Shown: positions 36,101 through 49,600, numbered from the stretch's first letter. The stretch: 64,000 nucleotides of DNA from Diploscapter coronatus (GCA_964036155.1 OZ038423.1:72307249-72371248), one strand, 5' to 3'. Translations and numbers: made by a program. Notes: generated from the letters alone by a model not told the origin.

Positions 36101-39100
36101 AATCGTCTCATTTATTCTATCTCAAGTGTTTTATCATTTTTATCATCATTTTATGGAACTTTTAGCGAGCATGACAACACTTTGAAATTCGAGGATGCTA
36201 AACTGAATCCCATAAAAATCGGCCAGAAACACCCCTATAAAAGCAAATTTTCGGTAAGTTGGTCAAAAAAGTTTCTTTAATTTCGAAAATTTTAGAAAAC
36301 CCCCATGATGCTGACGGCTTATCAACCGAGAGTTTACAACAGGGAGAAGCGGTATTTTTTAAGATGGTTTGTCAAAACATTTCGCAATTTTTCAGAGATA
36401 TCCGTGAAAAGCGAGGCTTGAGAAAGTTCATCAAAAAACTGGGCCGATCTATTGAGAAACGGGGACGACAAGCTGTAGACCTCGCTATACCCGCACTTGT
36501 GAATAAGCACGTTGGAAAATAATAAATTATTTACACTTTTCTTGTCTGCATAGAGGTTTCACCTTTTGCAAAAGTCCGTTCTAAGAGAAGTGCATGAAAT
36601 TGCAAATACCAGGGTCAGATTAAGACTTTCTAATACCCGAAGATTTGAGATAAATGGAAGGGGGGGGATCTGGCTGATTTCCGTTATCAAATTTTTCACC
36701 TGTGCAAAATTAATCCGTTGATAAAAATTGCCCAGTACAGGGAAATACAGCTTAGACCTCTGACGCAAATCCTTCGTAAATATCTTAGCGATAAACTGAG
36801 TTGCAAAATCGGAAAACGACTACGGTAATCCTACACAAATTTGGCTAAATCTGCCCAAATTTTGCAGGTGTAAAATTAGTCTTTCTACTTTTTAAAGGAG
36901 CCGGAAACGAAATTTCCAAAAACTAGATATCACCCACTTTCCTAGTCTTAAACATTGAGGAAACTCACTTTGATATTTCTGGTTGAGTATCTGGTTCATG
37001 ATCGCCACGCCGTCCCTCGTGCCATCGTCACCCCGCGCAATTTCCTCGAACGTCTTCGACTCGATGACGCGGTGTAAAGCACGAGCGTAGAGATACACAG
37101 CATCGTAAAGGTAGGACGCGGCACGGTTGACCTAGAAAAATCGATAACTTATGAAAAAAAAAACTAAAATTATTACAAAAAACATCCAGTAAATTTGAAA
37201 AAATCGATATTCTTACCTCAGGAGGCAAGGCCGAGGACTGATTCTCGAAGTGTATCGAAAACTCCTTCAAATGCGAGTTGGCTTTGGTGCAGAAGTCGCG
37301 AAATCTGAAAAAAACGATTATAAAAAAATAAAAAATTGAAATATTTGCAGAAAAACTGGAATTTTCACATTAAAATGCGATAATTGTTGAATTTTGGCAA
37401 AAATGCGTACCTCGGGGAGTTTTCAACGGGCGTGGGGAGGATGACGAGCACGGATTGAGACCACTTGACTATCTCCGTGCCGTTGGGGATCGTCTCGTTG
37501 TCGTAGTTGTTGTACATCATCTCCTGCATCACGTATTCACGCGAGATTCGACCCTCCCAAATTTGGTCCAGTTTGAACTTGGTGTCTAAAATTTTAAAAA
37601 TCAATACATTTCACCAGTTTCCTTCAAAAACCATTAATTCCTACAGAAAAATGAATAAACTTTACTACAACAAATCTAAAATATTTCCAATTTCTTGCAT
37701 TCAAAATAATAAATAAAAAGTGTGACCTCTCAAATAATAATTGTTCATGGAATGGTAGACGTTGGTCCATTCGTTGTCTGGTGCGAGGTAGATGAGCACA
37801 TAGTCGCCCCTGTCCATCAATCCGGCACGGCCCATCGCGTTCAGAATTGCGCGGTACAGGTAATCAGAGCCGATTGTCACGTAGACTGAAAAAATAAAAT
37901 AAATGCAAAAAATATTAGAAGGTTCTTCATTTGGAAGACGTTTATATAAAAATTGAAAAAATTACTTCTTGTAGAATCTTTGGTCTCCTGGATGACCTGC
38001 TTGAGGACTTTCCTCCCGGAGATGTCCGAAAACCAATGAAAAGTTGACACATTCTGAATTTCTTAACTTTTATGCCCTCCAAAAATACAAAAATCTACCT
38101 GAATGGAAAATGGGCTGGTTTCTGGTGGTAAGACGGCATTTCTCTGGTCGATTATTTGCTGAAATCAATAAAATCGAGGAATGAATAAAGTAAAAAAATA
38201 ATTTAGACAATGGTTCAAAAGTAAAAAAGAACTCCTACCCTCAAACTTCTGAACATCTCATGAGCGGGACCACCTCCATTTTTGTCCAGGTCATAAATGA
38301 CGGAGAATTTGCGCCACTTGAAATGATCAAACGTCGCCAAAAGGGCCTGCAGGATTTTGTTCGCAGAGGGGACTGTTCGGGCGAAGGTTTTGTAGCTGAA
38401 AATTTTTCATCTTTTCAAGAAAAAATCGCTATAAAATCTAAAAATTCCTTCACTCTGAAAATTATAAGTCCAAAAAATCTGATATTATCTTTTAGAAATG
38501 TTTGGCAGACTAGAAATATGAAATCAAAAGGCCAATAGATTCAGTTTCAGGGAAACTTCTTTATATTTTTCATTTTTCCGATTTTTTCATCGTATACTTA
38601 TCAAAAATCCTTGCAAAGTCCGGTGATTTTTCGAGAATATAGTTTAAAAAACCCTCATCATAGCTCCTCTTGAACTAAGCAAATTGTTCAACGTTTTTCT
38701 CGAAAGTAAACAAAAATCTAGCAAACTCGAATCTAGTCTTTTCAAACGAAAAAAAAAATTCGAAAAATCACGATTTTCTAATTTTTGCAGGCCCTTAAAA
38801 ATTTCGATTTTTGGCCTGATTCTTTCACTCCTTGTAATCAACTCCCCAGAGCCATTTTCCTATCTTTGCTTTTGTTTAGCAAAATGCAGCAGTCTTTTCA
38901 GAATCCTGCCTTTTGCAGCCAGCCAAAACGCATAAAGAGGATTAAGAAAAAACTTATGCTAAATCACGTACAAATGCGAGACGGATAAAAAAATAAATTC
39001 GAAAACTACTGTAATCGTTTCCTTTAAAAACTGCAAGAGCTTTTACGAAAACCAATACGAAGCGAAATAAATTTCTCAAACAGTCGCTTTTGGAGAGTAT

Positions 39101-40672
39101 TTTTAAAACTCAATAAAAATCGAAGAAACTCATACATCAGCTGTTTTTTTAATAAAAAGTTCTAGAAATTTGAAAAATTTGAAAATCGAAATCTGTAAAT
39201 CGTTTTCTTCCAAAATATTTAATTTTCTAAAAAAAAAATCTAAGCAAAATAATAAAAGCGAATAAATAAATAAAAAAAACCCTTACATGGACTTATCGGA
39301 GACCTCTTCCTCCTTGCACATGTAGGAGATGATGGGCAGATTCTGTGCAGCGGCCATCGTGGCCTCCGTCTTGCAGGTGATTTCCGGGCCGATGAACGCG
39401 CTCACGCCCGCTCGCCAGTGCTCCATGAAGTGTCTAGCACCTGAAAAATCATCTTTATTTTACTTTCCAAAATAACTCTTTTCACTGTGCAGGAATTATT
39501 TTTATCGAATTTTATCATCGAAAAATTTGTTTTGAAAGTCTGACTAAAAATAACCGCATTTTCTCGAAATATTTTATGATTTACTGTAGAAAAGCCGCCC
39601 AATTTCAGCCTACACATCAAGCATCAAAACATTCCTATACTCCGTTTGATCTTTCCAGATAAAACTCAACGTCGTTGTTTAAAAATACGATTTAGAAATC
39701 GAACTATTCTCACTTGTGGTGCCGCCCTCGCAAGTGTTGGCGTAGATGTACTTGAGCGTGTGGTTGGGCAGAATCGATGGGTTTGCATTAATTTCATCGA
39801 TCGCCACCACGAGCGCGCCGGAAATTCGAGTGCCTAAGAATCGATAAGCTTGAAAAATCAATATTGGTAAAAATATATCTTACCGTCAAAATTCTTGAGA
39901 CACTTCGAATGCTCCGTCAGAAACTGCGTTGAGGAAGAGTCCATTTTACTCCCACTTGCATCGGCCTGAAGAATCGAAATTTTAAAAATACAAGAATCGA
40001 AAATATATTAAAAAATTAAGAAATAATTTACCGAAGCCGAAATGTTGTAGAGAATGGACGAAATGTCATCGGGAATGTGAGCCAAAGCAGGCAGAAAGCT
40101 GATCAGAATAGTCTGTTTATCGCCGCCAGTGCGGAGCTGCAAAATTGTATTTTTTTATTGTTAAAACTTCAAAACTTGTTTTTCTTTTGTAGACAACGTT
40201 CGGAAAGCTACCTTGAAAAATGTTTAGTTTTACAAATCTCTATAGAAACTATTTTCAGAAGAAAAAATTTTACAAAGGTCGAGCAATTAAAATAAAACTT
40301 ATTTTTATTAAAATAATAAACCCCACCTGCTTGACATTGGGTTGCTGGAATTGTTCGGATTTATCGAAGTACGTCTCCAAAGTGTTGTGATAGTTGATGA
40401 CGTCACTGGTTGTGGAACCCTGAAATCATTTTTACTTTTTCCAAAAATTTAGGATAACATTTTTAAAATTCTTATTCAATACATTTTTTTATAAAATACC
40501 TGCAGATCAAGTTATTATTTTAAATTTTAAAAAAAAGTAATAAGAAACTTTCAAGATTATTTTTCCTATAAAATACCTGCGGAACCACTTGCCGGAGCGC
40601 AGAACAACTGGTCCGCAAAAGCAGAACGAGAATACATACGGCTAGCCATCGGGAAATGGCATTCGCACGCAT
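27199..40672 (-). CDS. Receptor-type guanylyl cyclase (GCY family)
   Basis: Single-pass receptor that makes cGMP. Thirty-three shared exons, from 40577-40672 to 28500-28653, all join in phase. Alternative ends give about 1302 residues (tail exon 28187-28383) or about 1396 (exons 27936-28030, 27746-27861, 27476-27592, 27199-27349). MRANAISRW begins a signal peptide (hydrophobic core [16 protein letters not shown]). Residues to about 605 form an ANF-receptor-like ligand-binding domain, ending [15 protein letters not shown]. The transmembrane helix (33107-33185) reads [20 protein letters not shown]. The kinase-homology domain has [10 protein letters not shown], where HRD Asp is lost, and DYG for DFG, so it is a pseudokinase. 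A coiled linker (30825-30949) leads to the cyclase domain: [23 protein letters not shown], and [16 protein letters not shown]. The Glu and Cys expected for GTP selectivity are present. The size and long tail recall C. elegans GCY-28, but orthology is not proven. Three plus-strand genes lie in its introns. Confidence 0.92.
28187..28383 (-). other. Alternative short C-terminal exon of the guanylyl cyclase
   Basis: The exon begins GG after a TTTTGTTAG acceptor and completes the split Gly codon left by the exon at 28500-28653. It encodes a 65-residue Pro/Thr/Ser-rich tail ending SISESHLQ, then TAA. Skipping it to the acceptor at 28030 (starting GA) keeps the same phase and gives a different, longer tail. 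Confidence 0.7.
30284..30642 (+). CDS. Secreted saposin-like (caenopore-type) peptide, nested gene
   Basis: Two exons, 30284-30367 and 30412-30642, split by a 44 nt intron, give 104 residues. [12 protein letters not shown] is a signal peptide. The mature part carries the saposin-B pattern: CMFCK near the start (CxxC), ASCKT and [10 protein letters not shown] in the middle, and LCKKQNYC at the end, with mainly helical amphipathic spacers. Small single-domain saposins in nematodes include pore-forming antimicrobial caenopores and digestive lipid-binding proteins; which applies here is not visible. The gene lies on the opposite strand inside the guanylyl cyclase intron between 30148 and 30825. 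A CCCTTCCAG acceptor about 28 bp before the ATG suggests trans-splicing. AATAAA overlaps the stop codon (30638-30643). Confidence 0.75.
34742..34750 (+). promoter_or_regulatory. TATA box of the nested proline-rich gene
   Basis: TATATAAAG. A transcription start about 30 bp downstream would fall after the first ATG (34759), which favours the second in-frame ATG (34786) as the real start. Confidence 0.5.
34786..35542 (+). CDS. Secreted proline-rich protein with acidic N-half and cationic C-half, nested gene
   Basis: Three exons (to 34928, 34980-35126, 35302-35542) join in phase to 176 residues from the ATG at 34786, or 185 from 34759. The first residues [20 protein letters not shown] form a signal peptide. 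The mature protein opens with an acidic run ([11 protein letters not shown]) and poly-proline (PPPPGPG, PPPPPFG). A middle block contains [18 protein letters not shown]. The C-terminal exon is strongly basic and Pro/Arg/Gly/Gln-rich, with [19 protein letters not shown] and QRPRPDNNQ. No named family is recognised. The charge-polarised layout resembles precursors of proline/arginine-rich antimicrobial peptides, but a structural or cuticle-associated role is equally possible. It sits antisense in the cyclase intron between 34342 and 36969. AATAAA is at 35559-35564. Confidence 0.65.
35877..36522 (+). CDS. Cecropin-like antimicrobial peptide precursor, nested gene
   Basis: Four short exons (35877-35935, 36166-36253, 36296-36351, 36396-36522) join in phase to 109 residues. 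[19 protein letters not shown] is a signal peptide. A pro-region of about 55 residues ends in two dibasic sites (REKR and REKR, in the last exon and its junction). The remaining 35 residues start [12 protein letters not shown], an amphipathic cationic helix. Then comes a [13 protein letters not shown] segment with Pro after Ile, the hinge and hydrophobic helix layout of cecropins, and the protein ends in HVGK. Removal of the terminal Lys would expose Gly for amidation, as in insect cecropins. Length and motif order match cecropins well. Cecropins are known from Ascaris but are not a standard rhabditid family. AATAAA follows the stop (36521-36526). It is antisense in the same intron as the preceding gene. 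Confidence 0.7.
36523..36968. other. Remaining intron sequence of the guanylyl cyclase
   Basis: No gene seen. It lies between the nested precursor and the cyclase exon at 36969-37131 and includes a G8 run near 36661. Confidence 0.5.
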
Positions 40673-43600
40673 ATCAGGAATCAACTCATAGCGCGACGTC
40701 AGCTGCAAGAAAAGGTGTTGGCAAAAATTGGAAAAAGTCGATACGTAATTTGAGTAAAAGATGTTGGAGGAAATTCTAAATAGCGTGGTTTTATTATAAA
40801 ACATGTTGCAAAATGAATGAAAAAGCCAGGAAGAATGTCCTTCGAAAATCGAAACACTCAATATAACCAATAGAAATAGAAAGAAGTGCTTATTGAAGCG
40901 AACAAGCTAGGGTTCAAAGAATCGAAAGAAGTGCGTTTGGAGTAAAACGAAAAATAACGAGTGAAGTCTGGCTTTTTCCAAAATTCTGCTCGAATTCCAG
41001 AAAATAATGACGTTATGATCAATACCAATGAGGAGCATTTGTTCGGATCAAGAGATGAATTTGTGTTGAAAGCTTGGGCTCAAAAGATAGAATGCGAAAG
41101 ATAGCTGATTGATGAGAGAGTGCAGTCGGCTGGGGATACAAAATAAAGCCGGAAGCAAAAATATTGTGGGGCCAATATCAGCTGAAAGTGGTCAGAGTAT
41201 GGGGAATGAAGAGAGGGGGGAGAAAGAATCAAATAGAAGGGGAGAGAAGGAAAGTCGTTATCACATTATCAATAATCAGACTCACTGCTCACTATGTTTA
41301 GCGAGACAAGCATTTGGCCAAAAGCCTTATTGCGATGGCGAAATGGGGGAAATGAGCAATTCGACAAGCACGTGCTTTCAAGTTCAATAAATTTCTCAAA
41401 ATACGCTAATTTTCTAAAAGTACATTCCTTCAGAAATCGAGGATTGAAAGATCAAAGGATAAGATAAGGAAAGAAAAGACAGGATCGAAAAACGCTTCTC
41501 GACTTCTCTTGTAAGAAATAAAAAGAGAAAGAAATATGGAAAATCGACTGGGATAATTAAATCGAGAGAGTTAGAGAAAGAGAGAGACACCTTGCAAAAG
41601 AAGACGGCGGAAAACGTGCCGTTGGCAATGTTCTCTGATTCTTTCTCTCCTCTCTACCCATTCTCTCTAATTCAGTCTATTTGAATAACGGGCAGCTAGG
41701 CCGTTTGGAATGTTGCGCGTATTCCATTTGGGAATGATAAATTGCGCCCCTAATGATGAGGATAGGAAAAGAACGATGAGAAAACGTCTGGGATATCAAA
41801 ATAAGATTAAAGTGCAAGTGGTTCTTCGATAAGTGATAAGATATCACCTATCACCCCTGCATTTTAAGCCTGCAGGTACATTTTCACTCGCTTTTTGAGA
41901 GTGTAACGTTACAAATTCGAACGCCACCGAATTAGGGCTTTTTGCGATAGTCTCCATGATAAAATTATCAATTTGTCTGACGAAATAAAATAGTGTGCGG
42001 CGTTTTTATAGAGTTAGCCACGTCCATATTTCTAAGCCCCGCCCCCTTTTGATCAAACTTTATTAGTAATCGGGATTTCGACAAAATGTCCATAAACCCA
42101 TGCATCCGTTTTCGTTCTTGTTTGTAACAAAATTCAATGATCCCATAAATGACGAGTCTTTTGAAATTTATCGCAACGCTGAAAGATAGGGCCTAAATCC
42201 GAATGGGATATAAAGCTTCGACCGATCGAAAAATCATTTCCTTGTGTGGATATCACGTGATAAAGGATGGGGGAGCAAAAACCGGCTGTGATATAATTTT
42301 ACAACTCCTGAAATCCATACTCCATGTAGTCTAGAGTGCAAGAAATAGCATTTGAAATGCGGGAGGAAAAGAAAGAAGCGGAAAAAAAGTTGCAGATGGC
42401 GAAAAAGTCTGCAAGAAATGTGTAAAAGTGCAAGGTATTCGAGGGAAAATAGTGTCGGAAAACAAGAGGTCGGAAAAGATAGAGAAAGAGTGAATAGTAT
42501 GAAAAACTGGGAGAGGGAAAAGAAAACGAATAATGAAAAGCACGTTCTTCGAGCGCGACGAAGGCGACCAAAAGAAGACTATCCCAGACGGGAATGGCCT
42601 GGTTTTGGTTGCAGAAAAGAAGCAGAAAAAGGGAAATAGTACGGAATTCCTAGAGAGAAAAAGAAGCAAAAAGGAAAAATAACGTTATTTTGAAAGAGAA
42701 AAAAGAAAGCGTATCACGAGACTCTCGTTTTTCCGAAGACCAGTGTATATGTCTGAGATTTCTGGGCGAAAAATGAACCCTGCGCGGTTTTGCAGAATTA
42801 TTTCTGACTACGACATTAATGATAATTACGGTCAAAATCTAAAACGCCGAAATAAATGATGGAATTTCAAAAATTTTCATGATTCAGAGTAAAATCATCG
42901 AACGAAGACATGGCTCTTAAAGGGGCGCTGCTGCAAAATAATAAATAAAATGAAAATCGAAAAGTCGGCGACTTTTGAAATGTAGAATGATGAAATTTCA
43001 GCATAAAATATGGAATTTATTACAAAGGTTCAAACTGCACAAAAACGGCTCTGAGATTTTTCGTGCTCGTCTGAGGTTTTTCGTCTCTTTTCCAAACATT
43101 CAAAGAATGCGCACAATGTGTATAAAAGAATGATTTGTTGATTTTTCTGCAAAAAGACATTTTTAAGATCAACTTGCAAAATTTTAGGTAAAATATGGCA
43201 TGGCTTGAAAAATTACAAGGGTGTACTTTTTCCTAAAATTTTTAGGAAGATGGTGTATTTTATAGAAGAAAACACCAGGAAAAACTACTTCCTAAAAAAT
43301 ATGAAGATAAAGAAGTGCTTCTAAGAATTTACAGGAAAAAAAACTCAATTCTAGAAAATAAGGTGGATTTTGCAAAGTACTTCGGTACTAAGACGCATCT
43401 GAAATGATGATGGCTGGTGATGAGCCCTGCGCTTGGCATGTATTCATTCATTTCAATTGCAGAAAGGGTGAGAGACGATGAGAGCGCAGAGAAAAATGGC
43501 GGCGAGAGAGAAGGGGGAAAAGAACGCAAAGGGAAGAGGAATAAAGAGCAAGAAAAGTGCTGCATAAATTAAGAGCGCCGGGACTGCTCTTATAGCAAAA

Positions 43601-46600
43601 AGTTGGGGCCTTGGGGTAATTGAGCGTCAGAAACACGCACAGGGGGCTTCGTTTCAGGGAATCATTTATTCCGCTGCAAATTTTATCCGAGAAAACCGAT
43701 CATTACATCATCTTGTCAGGAAAATACTGTAACAAATCAATATTTCTTAGCTCTAACTAACGAAATTACACCAGAGGTATGCAGAATTTCGATTCCGAAC
43801 TTGGGAAAATTTTCATTCCCTATTCCGAGTCTGAATCTTCCAAAATTAAAATTTCGAACACCCCTGCATTAAACTGTAAAATGTTAGCTCGTTTTATGCC
43901 AGACATTTTCTAGGCTATGAACGCAGAGCCATAGATAATTTGAAAAGTAAACAGATTTTTATTTGCAAGTGTCTGGGGCTCTGTATGTGATTGAACCGCT
44001 CAAATGACCACCCATAGGGGAAAGGCGAGAAAGATGAAAAGACGGCTGATGTACGAAGACACCGAAAACCGATGAAACTCAAGAGCAGATAGACAACGGT
44101 TTTGCAAGATTGCAATATTGTCAGTGGTTATGAAAATAGTGTGGGAAAGAGAGAGAAAGGGGGCAAAAAGAAGCGGAGAAAGAATGAGAAAAAGGGATCA
44201 AAATTTCGAAGGGTTCAAGTGGAGTTTGAAGTGTCGAAAATCGAGACGCCCAAAAATGATGCAAAACGAAAAAAAACGAGCGCGAACACAATCAAAAACG
44301 CGCCAGGCGATGTGCGAAAGTGAATAATAAAGCCTTCCAAAGATTTGCAAAAGAAATTGAAAATTTCGAAATATAACCCACTTTTGAGAGAAAAAACGCA
44401 GAAAATAAAGAAAGGAACGAAAAAAATCAGAAAGAATGAAATACAATGCATTTTTAGAGAGAAGCGAGAAAATAAAGGGCTATCCTGCATGCCTTTCATC
44501 GCAGTAAAGGGAATTTTGCAAGTAATGGCTTGTCTCTCTCTCTCTCTAGTTTTTTCTCGCTCTTTTTCCCTCTCCATTTCTCGTTCAACTTTTCTTTCTG
44601 CAAGCAAAATTGCATTGCCCAGCTGTCTGCAAAAACGGCTGAAATACGCCTTGGGGCTTCGGTGGGAAAGATAATGAGGAAATAGAGAAAGAGAAAGAAA
44701 AGGGGAAGAGAGAAGTGAAGAAAGAAAAGGGAAGAAAGATAGGATTGTCAACAACAAAAAGTGTATTTGCTCCATAGACAATAAATGTTCGGTCCTCTAG
44801 AGAAGAGTGATGATGAAAGCTCAAAGTTAAGACATTACTTTGCAAAATTCACGTTCCAAAATCGATATCACATGATAAGACATACCCTGAAAACATAATT
44901 TATACAGCACAGACGATATGAAAATGACAAGTTGCAAAAGATGAGAATAAAGGGATTATATCAAACCTTGCAAAACTACATAGATAAGAGGCCTGAAGTC
45001 CGAATCAAGATCTACATTTTATCCAGGAGAAATTCTCAGGGATAGAATATCTGAAGGAGTTTCCCAAATATAAAATTAGTAGGCGAATTATTGGCATAAT
45101 TTAAAATTGGCGGGAAAATTAAAAGTAATAGTAATTTTCTTATAAGCACCCAGGAAAAGGTACAAATTATCCGGATTATATGTGCATAAAATTACCCAGA
45201 CTTTAAGTATGAATAATCATGATTCTCGACATGGTAAAGCAAAAATTTACATTTATGGGGGAAAATTCTGTGAATATTGAGATTTGGGAGAAAGCTGCGA
45301 TATAGCTATATTGGAGTTTATGATTTAAGCTTGAAATGTAGAAAGTAGACTTCATGTTAAAGTCTGATCTTCGTCAAAATTCTAGTTCAACCTTTCAGAT
45401 TTAAATGCTTAACTTTGAAGTTTCAGTCTAAAATCAAAACTTAACTTCTAATGTCTTGAAAGTTGAGTGTTTTCTCCACAAATAGGTAAGTCTCTATGAC
45501 AACCCTATAATTCTACGGAGCATTTACGAGTGTTTTTGCAACTCGCACCGCTTAACCCCGAGGGTGTATTTAATAATTTTCTTGTTTATATCGCGAGAAA
45601 TTACCTGCAGAGAATTGGAGAAGGTGGAAAATTGCGAGAAATTAAAGATCTTTTTAGAAAATCAAACATCAACGCAGTTTTTGATAAAATAAATATTTTT
45701 AATGATAGATAAAAGATAAGCAAGATAACATATTGAAAAGATAAAGAAAAAAGTAATTTAAAGAATACTGTACCCGGAAAAAGTGCATGTGCTTTAGCAG
45801 AATGCAATTTTACAGAAAGACGGGGGAGCATCAAAATTTATGACAACTCATCGGATATGAAATTCTTAGAAGGGAACGCTACAAGTCTACAATGCCTGAA
45901 TGCTTGTGTGATGATCAACACACGATATAGGAATTTCGTAAGAGGAAATATGTTCCCGAGAAAAGTGCTAGTTTTCTATAGAAAATGCTAAATTTTATGA
46001 AGCAATTCTATACTTTCTGTCGAAAATAACATTTTCAAAGATTTCTACCATTTTCTACGGAAAAATGGGTTTATTTTAAAATGTTATAAGCCAAAATTTT
46101 AGATAGCCATTTTATCAATAACTTTTCTTGAAAGGAATGTAGAAATCGCGAAAACATCTGGTGGGCGATAAATGTGCTAAAATGCTAAACCCCACGCTCA
46201 AAAGCTAAAAATACCGACGCCGCACTACGGACTTGTATTTCGCAAATTTCATATAAGGAAAAGGAGAAAATGATACTACAATTTTAATGAAAGCCACACG
46301 TCTGATACTTGGCACTTTTATGAATGAAAAATGGTTGGCCGTCTAGCAAAATTAATAAACATCCATCCTGCAAAATTCAACCTATTATTGGCAAGACATC
46401 AAAAAACTACAATTTTTGCAAGTTTCTAGAAGATGACAGATTTCATCAAATCAAATGATGTATGAGAAAATGAATCATAAAAGAAATTCAGAATTATCAC
46501 CTGTTCTTAGAAATTGAAGAAAGTTTGTAGCGTAAAGGCGCTTTTCATTAAAAATTCGAGGAAAAGGTATAATGGAATTTTTCGACAGCCTTAAAAATTA

Positions 46601-49600
46601 ATTTTATGAAATTGCAATTTTTCGATGAATAGGGAGAAATCTTGAGTTCTTAGAGAACTACAAAAATTCGAATAATTAGTCTCCTTACCGATTTTTCTTT
46701 TTTTTCCTACAAAAAGTGATAAAAATTCATCTGCTCAGAAATAATCGCAAGTAAGACAATTATTATTCAAGCTAAAAATCGATATCTTCATAAATATAAA
46801 ATCCTAAGACTAAGATTATGGTAATATGTGTAAGAAATTTCAAAGAATGTTATTTAATAACGTAATCGCTTAAACCACGTTGATTTTAATTAAATTTCTT
46901 GCAAAAGTGAACGAAGATTTTAGAACTACACCTAAAAACGAATTTATAAATTCGAGGAGTGATATAAAGGATTATATAGATTATAAAGAGAGATGAGAAA
47001 AAATTAAGTTAGGCACGCATAAAATAAATCTAAAGCTCCAATTTTCCTTGTTAGCTTTGACGTATGCACCCTTAAAAGATGAGAGTCTAGACAGTTAGAG
47101 AAAATAGAAGTAACAAAAAATGAGCAAGAATCAAATTATTGCAAGAAATATACATCAAGCACGGTAACTCACAATTATGACAGATTTTTGAAAACGAATA
47201 ACATTGAATTACCGAATTATGTTGTTGAAAAACTTTGCCATTTAAAAACAAAATATCGCTAAATTTCTGCAAGTGAATGAAATCATGAAGTGCAACTTTT
47301 ATGATTGAAATAGAATTTGAGGTTCAAGTTGAATATTTAGACACTGATTCTAAATAATAATTGAAGGTTGAAGTTAGACTCTAAAGCTCAAAGTTAAATC
47401 TCAAAATTTGAAACTCAAAACTAGGTTTTAAAAGTTGAAGTTAAATTACGCAACCTCAAGGTATACTGTAACTTGCTCTTAACATAAAATTCTGCCTGAA
47501 TATCAATCATTTGGGTGTTAGCTTTTGGTCTATACGAGGAAAAGTTTTCCTTTTGCTGCAAGTGGCATAAAAATTGCACATGACTAATGCGCATTTTCCC
47601 CTATCTGATAAATTATGCCGACCTGTTTTCGAGTACGTATACTTAATCATATGACGACTCGAATTTGGAATTAATTATGCTAGCCTGCTTTCCGGAGGTA
47701 TATTTTATCATGGTCTTAAAGGAAGCTCTTAATTTGCTACTTATAGGAAAAGGAGAGTTGACTAGTTTGACATCTACAGGACATTACTCACTATAAATAG
47801 AGCATGAATTACGTTTTGTTGATTATAAATGAGGCGCGAAGTATAACTCTATTTGATGAAAATAATGATCTCTGCATTTAGCTAATTTACAAATCTTAGT
47901 TTGCAGGATGTTAAGCTTCAAGTCAAATTTATGCATAAATTCTTCGTTTCAGAAAAACTTGTACTCCGACCTTTTGTACTTTACTTGGGATATAAATTGT
48001 ATTGGGATTTTTAGAAAGTTTAATCCTCTGTGTCTCTAACATTTACTATAATTAAGGATGAGAAATCAGAGATTACTCTCGCCTAGAAATGCCATACATG
48101 GTGTCTGCGCGTACCAGGCTTTAGCTTTACATATAGTGATGATGAAGAATCTCTGACTAGTGTCACATATCGTTATACATTAGAGGGAATAAGACGCAGA
48201 GGAGGGGGATATTTCGAACGCGGGGCTATTCTTGCATGTATGGCTTGCTCAATCGAGCATGCAACTTCGGGAGAGGTTTTCGGAAAACGCTCCCAGAAAA
48301 TGGGAGTAAAAAAGTGAGAGCAAAAATTTGAACGATGTGCCCTTGTGCAATTGACAAAGTCCATCATTTTTTCTGGTCAGAAAATGAAATAGTAAAGATT
48401 TTTGAGAGGGAAAGAGATTTTGGAGTGATAATTCCGAAACTCCAGACCGGGGCCATTCATGAGAAAAATCGCCTTTAAAAACGCGAACGCTTCAAATGCC
48501 AAACCAAATCTCAAAAATCTCACGTAGACGACTGCAATTCAGACTGGGAATATTTATTTATCAAATCGAATTCGTAAGTTAAAAACTCGAGGAATCTGAA
48601 TTTCGTATACGAAGATTGTGAGTTTTCAAAAAATGAGACAGCCGTAATTTTAAGCTCCACGTGAAAACACATTTCGAGTTCAATGCACAAATTAATTTTA
48701 ATGTTTCAGGCAAAATGTTGCAAAAGAATTTGGAGAAGAAAACAGCGGGGAAGGGAAAAGGGAGTTTTGATGCAAATGCCGAGCCAAACTAGACTTCCTT
48801 ATATGTAGTAACATAAACCAATTAACGATCAGGTCTAGGTCAGAGATACTGAGAACTATCATTTTTAATGCATATCAGAATAAATTTCAGGTCAGAAGTT
48901 CTAAACTCAAAATATAGATAGTTAGGCTTAGGGGTTGAGGTTAAATTTTAAATATATATGAAGATTAACTTTAAATAATGAAATTTGAGAAAAAAAGCTA
49001 AAATTTTCGCTGAAGATCAGCCTCAAATTAAAAAACCTAAATACTTGAAGTTGAGGTTTCAAAATTCAAGTTCAAAATTTTCAGATCAAAACGAAATCGT
49101 GTAGCTACACACACACACATTAAATATACATCTTTCTTGCAGAATGGCAAATCTCTGCAAGGCGTGATACGACAAAATGCTGCAAGAAAAAACGGCAGAA
49201 AAGCCACGATAAAAGTGTGCTGCGCCGCGCTGGTGCAACCTATTCATTCTGCACACATTCTTGCAGGCACAAATTCAGAGAAGCCCGATGAAAAACTCCC
49301 TTTTTCCATCGAATAAATGCAAGTCTAATGAAATGTAGAACGAAAAAGACATCATTCCGAAGTGAGAGATCTTAGACGAGCAGACAGGGGAATTTCACGA
49401 ATAATTAGACGACACGCTCCGAAAATATACGCTCTAATGATGAGGCATAACATTCTGAAAGCGACTTGCATAGTACCTACAGTAATACGCTATCTATAGG
49501 TACGAGATTTTTACGCGTCAATAGATAGGATGAAACGTCATGGATGAGTTTTAGATGGAATTTTTAGAATCATAGACGAGATACAACGCGTTATTTTAGG

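Noticed and set aside
42299..42669. Several overlapping frames on both strands
   Set aside because: Purine-rich low-complexity sequence produces open frames in multiple phases.
44215..44781. 188-codon minus-strand frame rich in Ser, Phe and EREKERE
   Set aside because: It lies in strongly GA/CT-biased DNA with open frames on several strands, with no domain and no partner exons.
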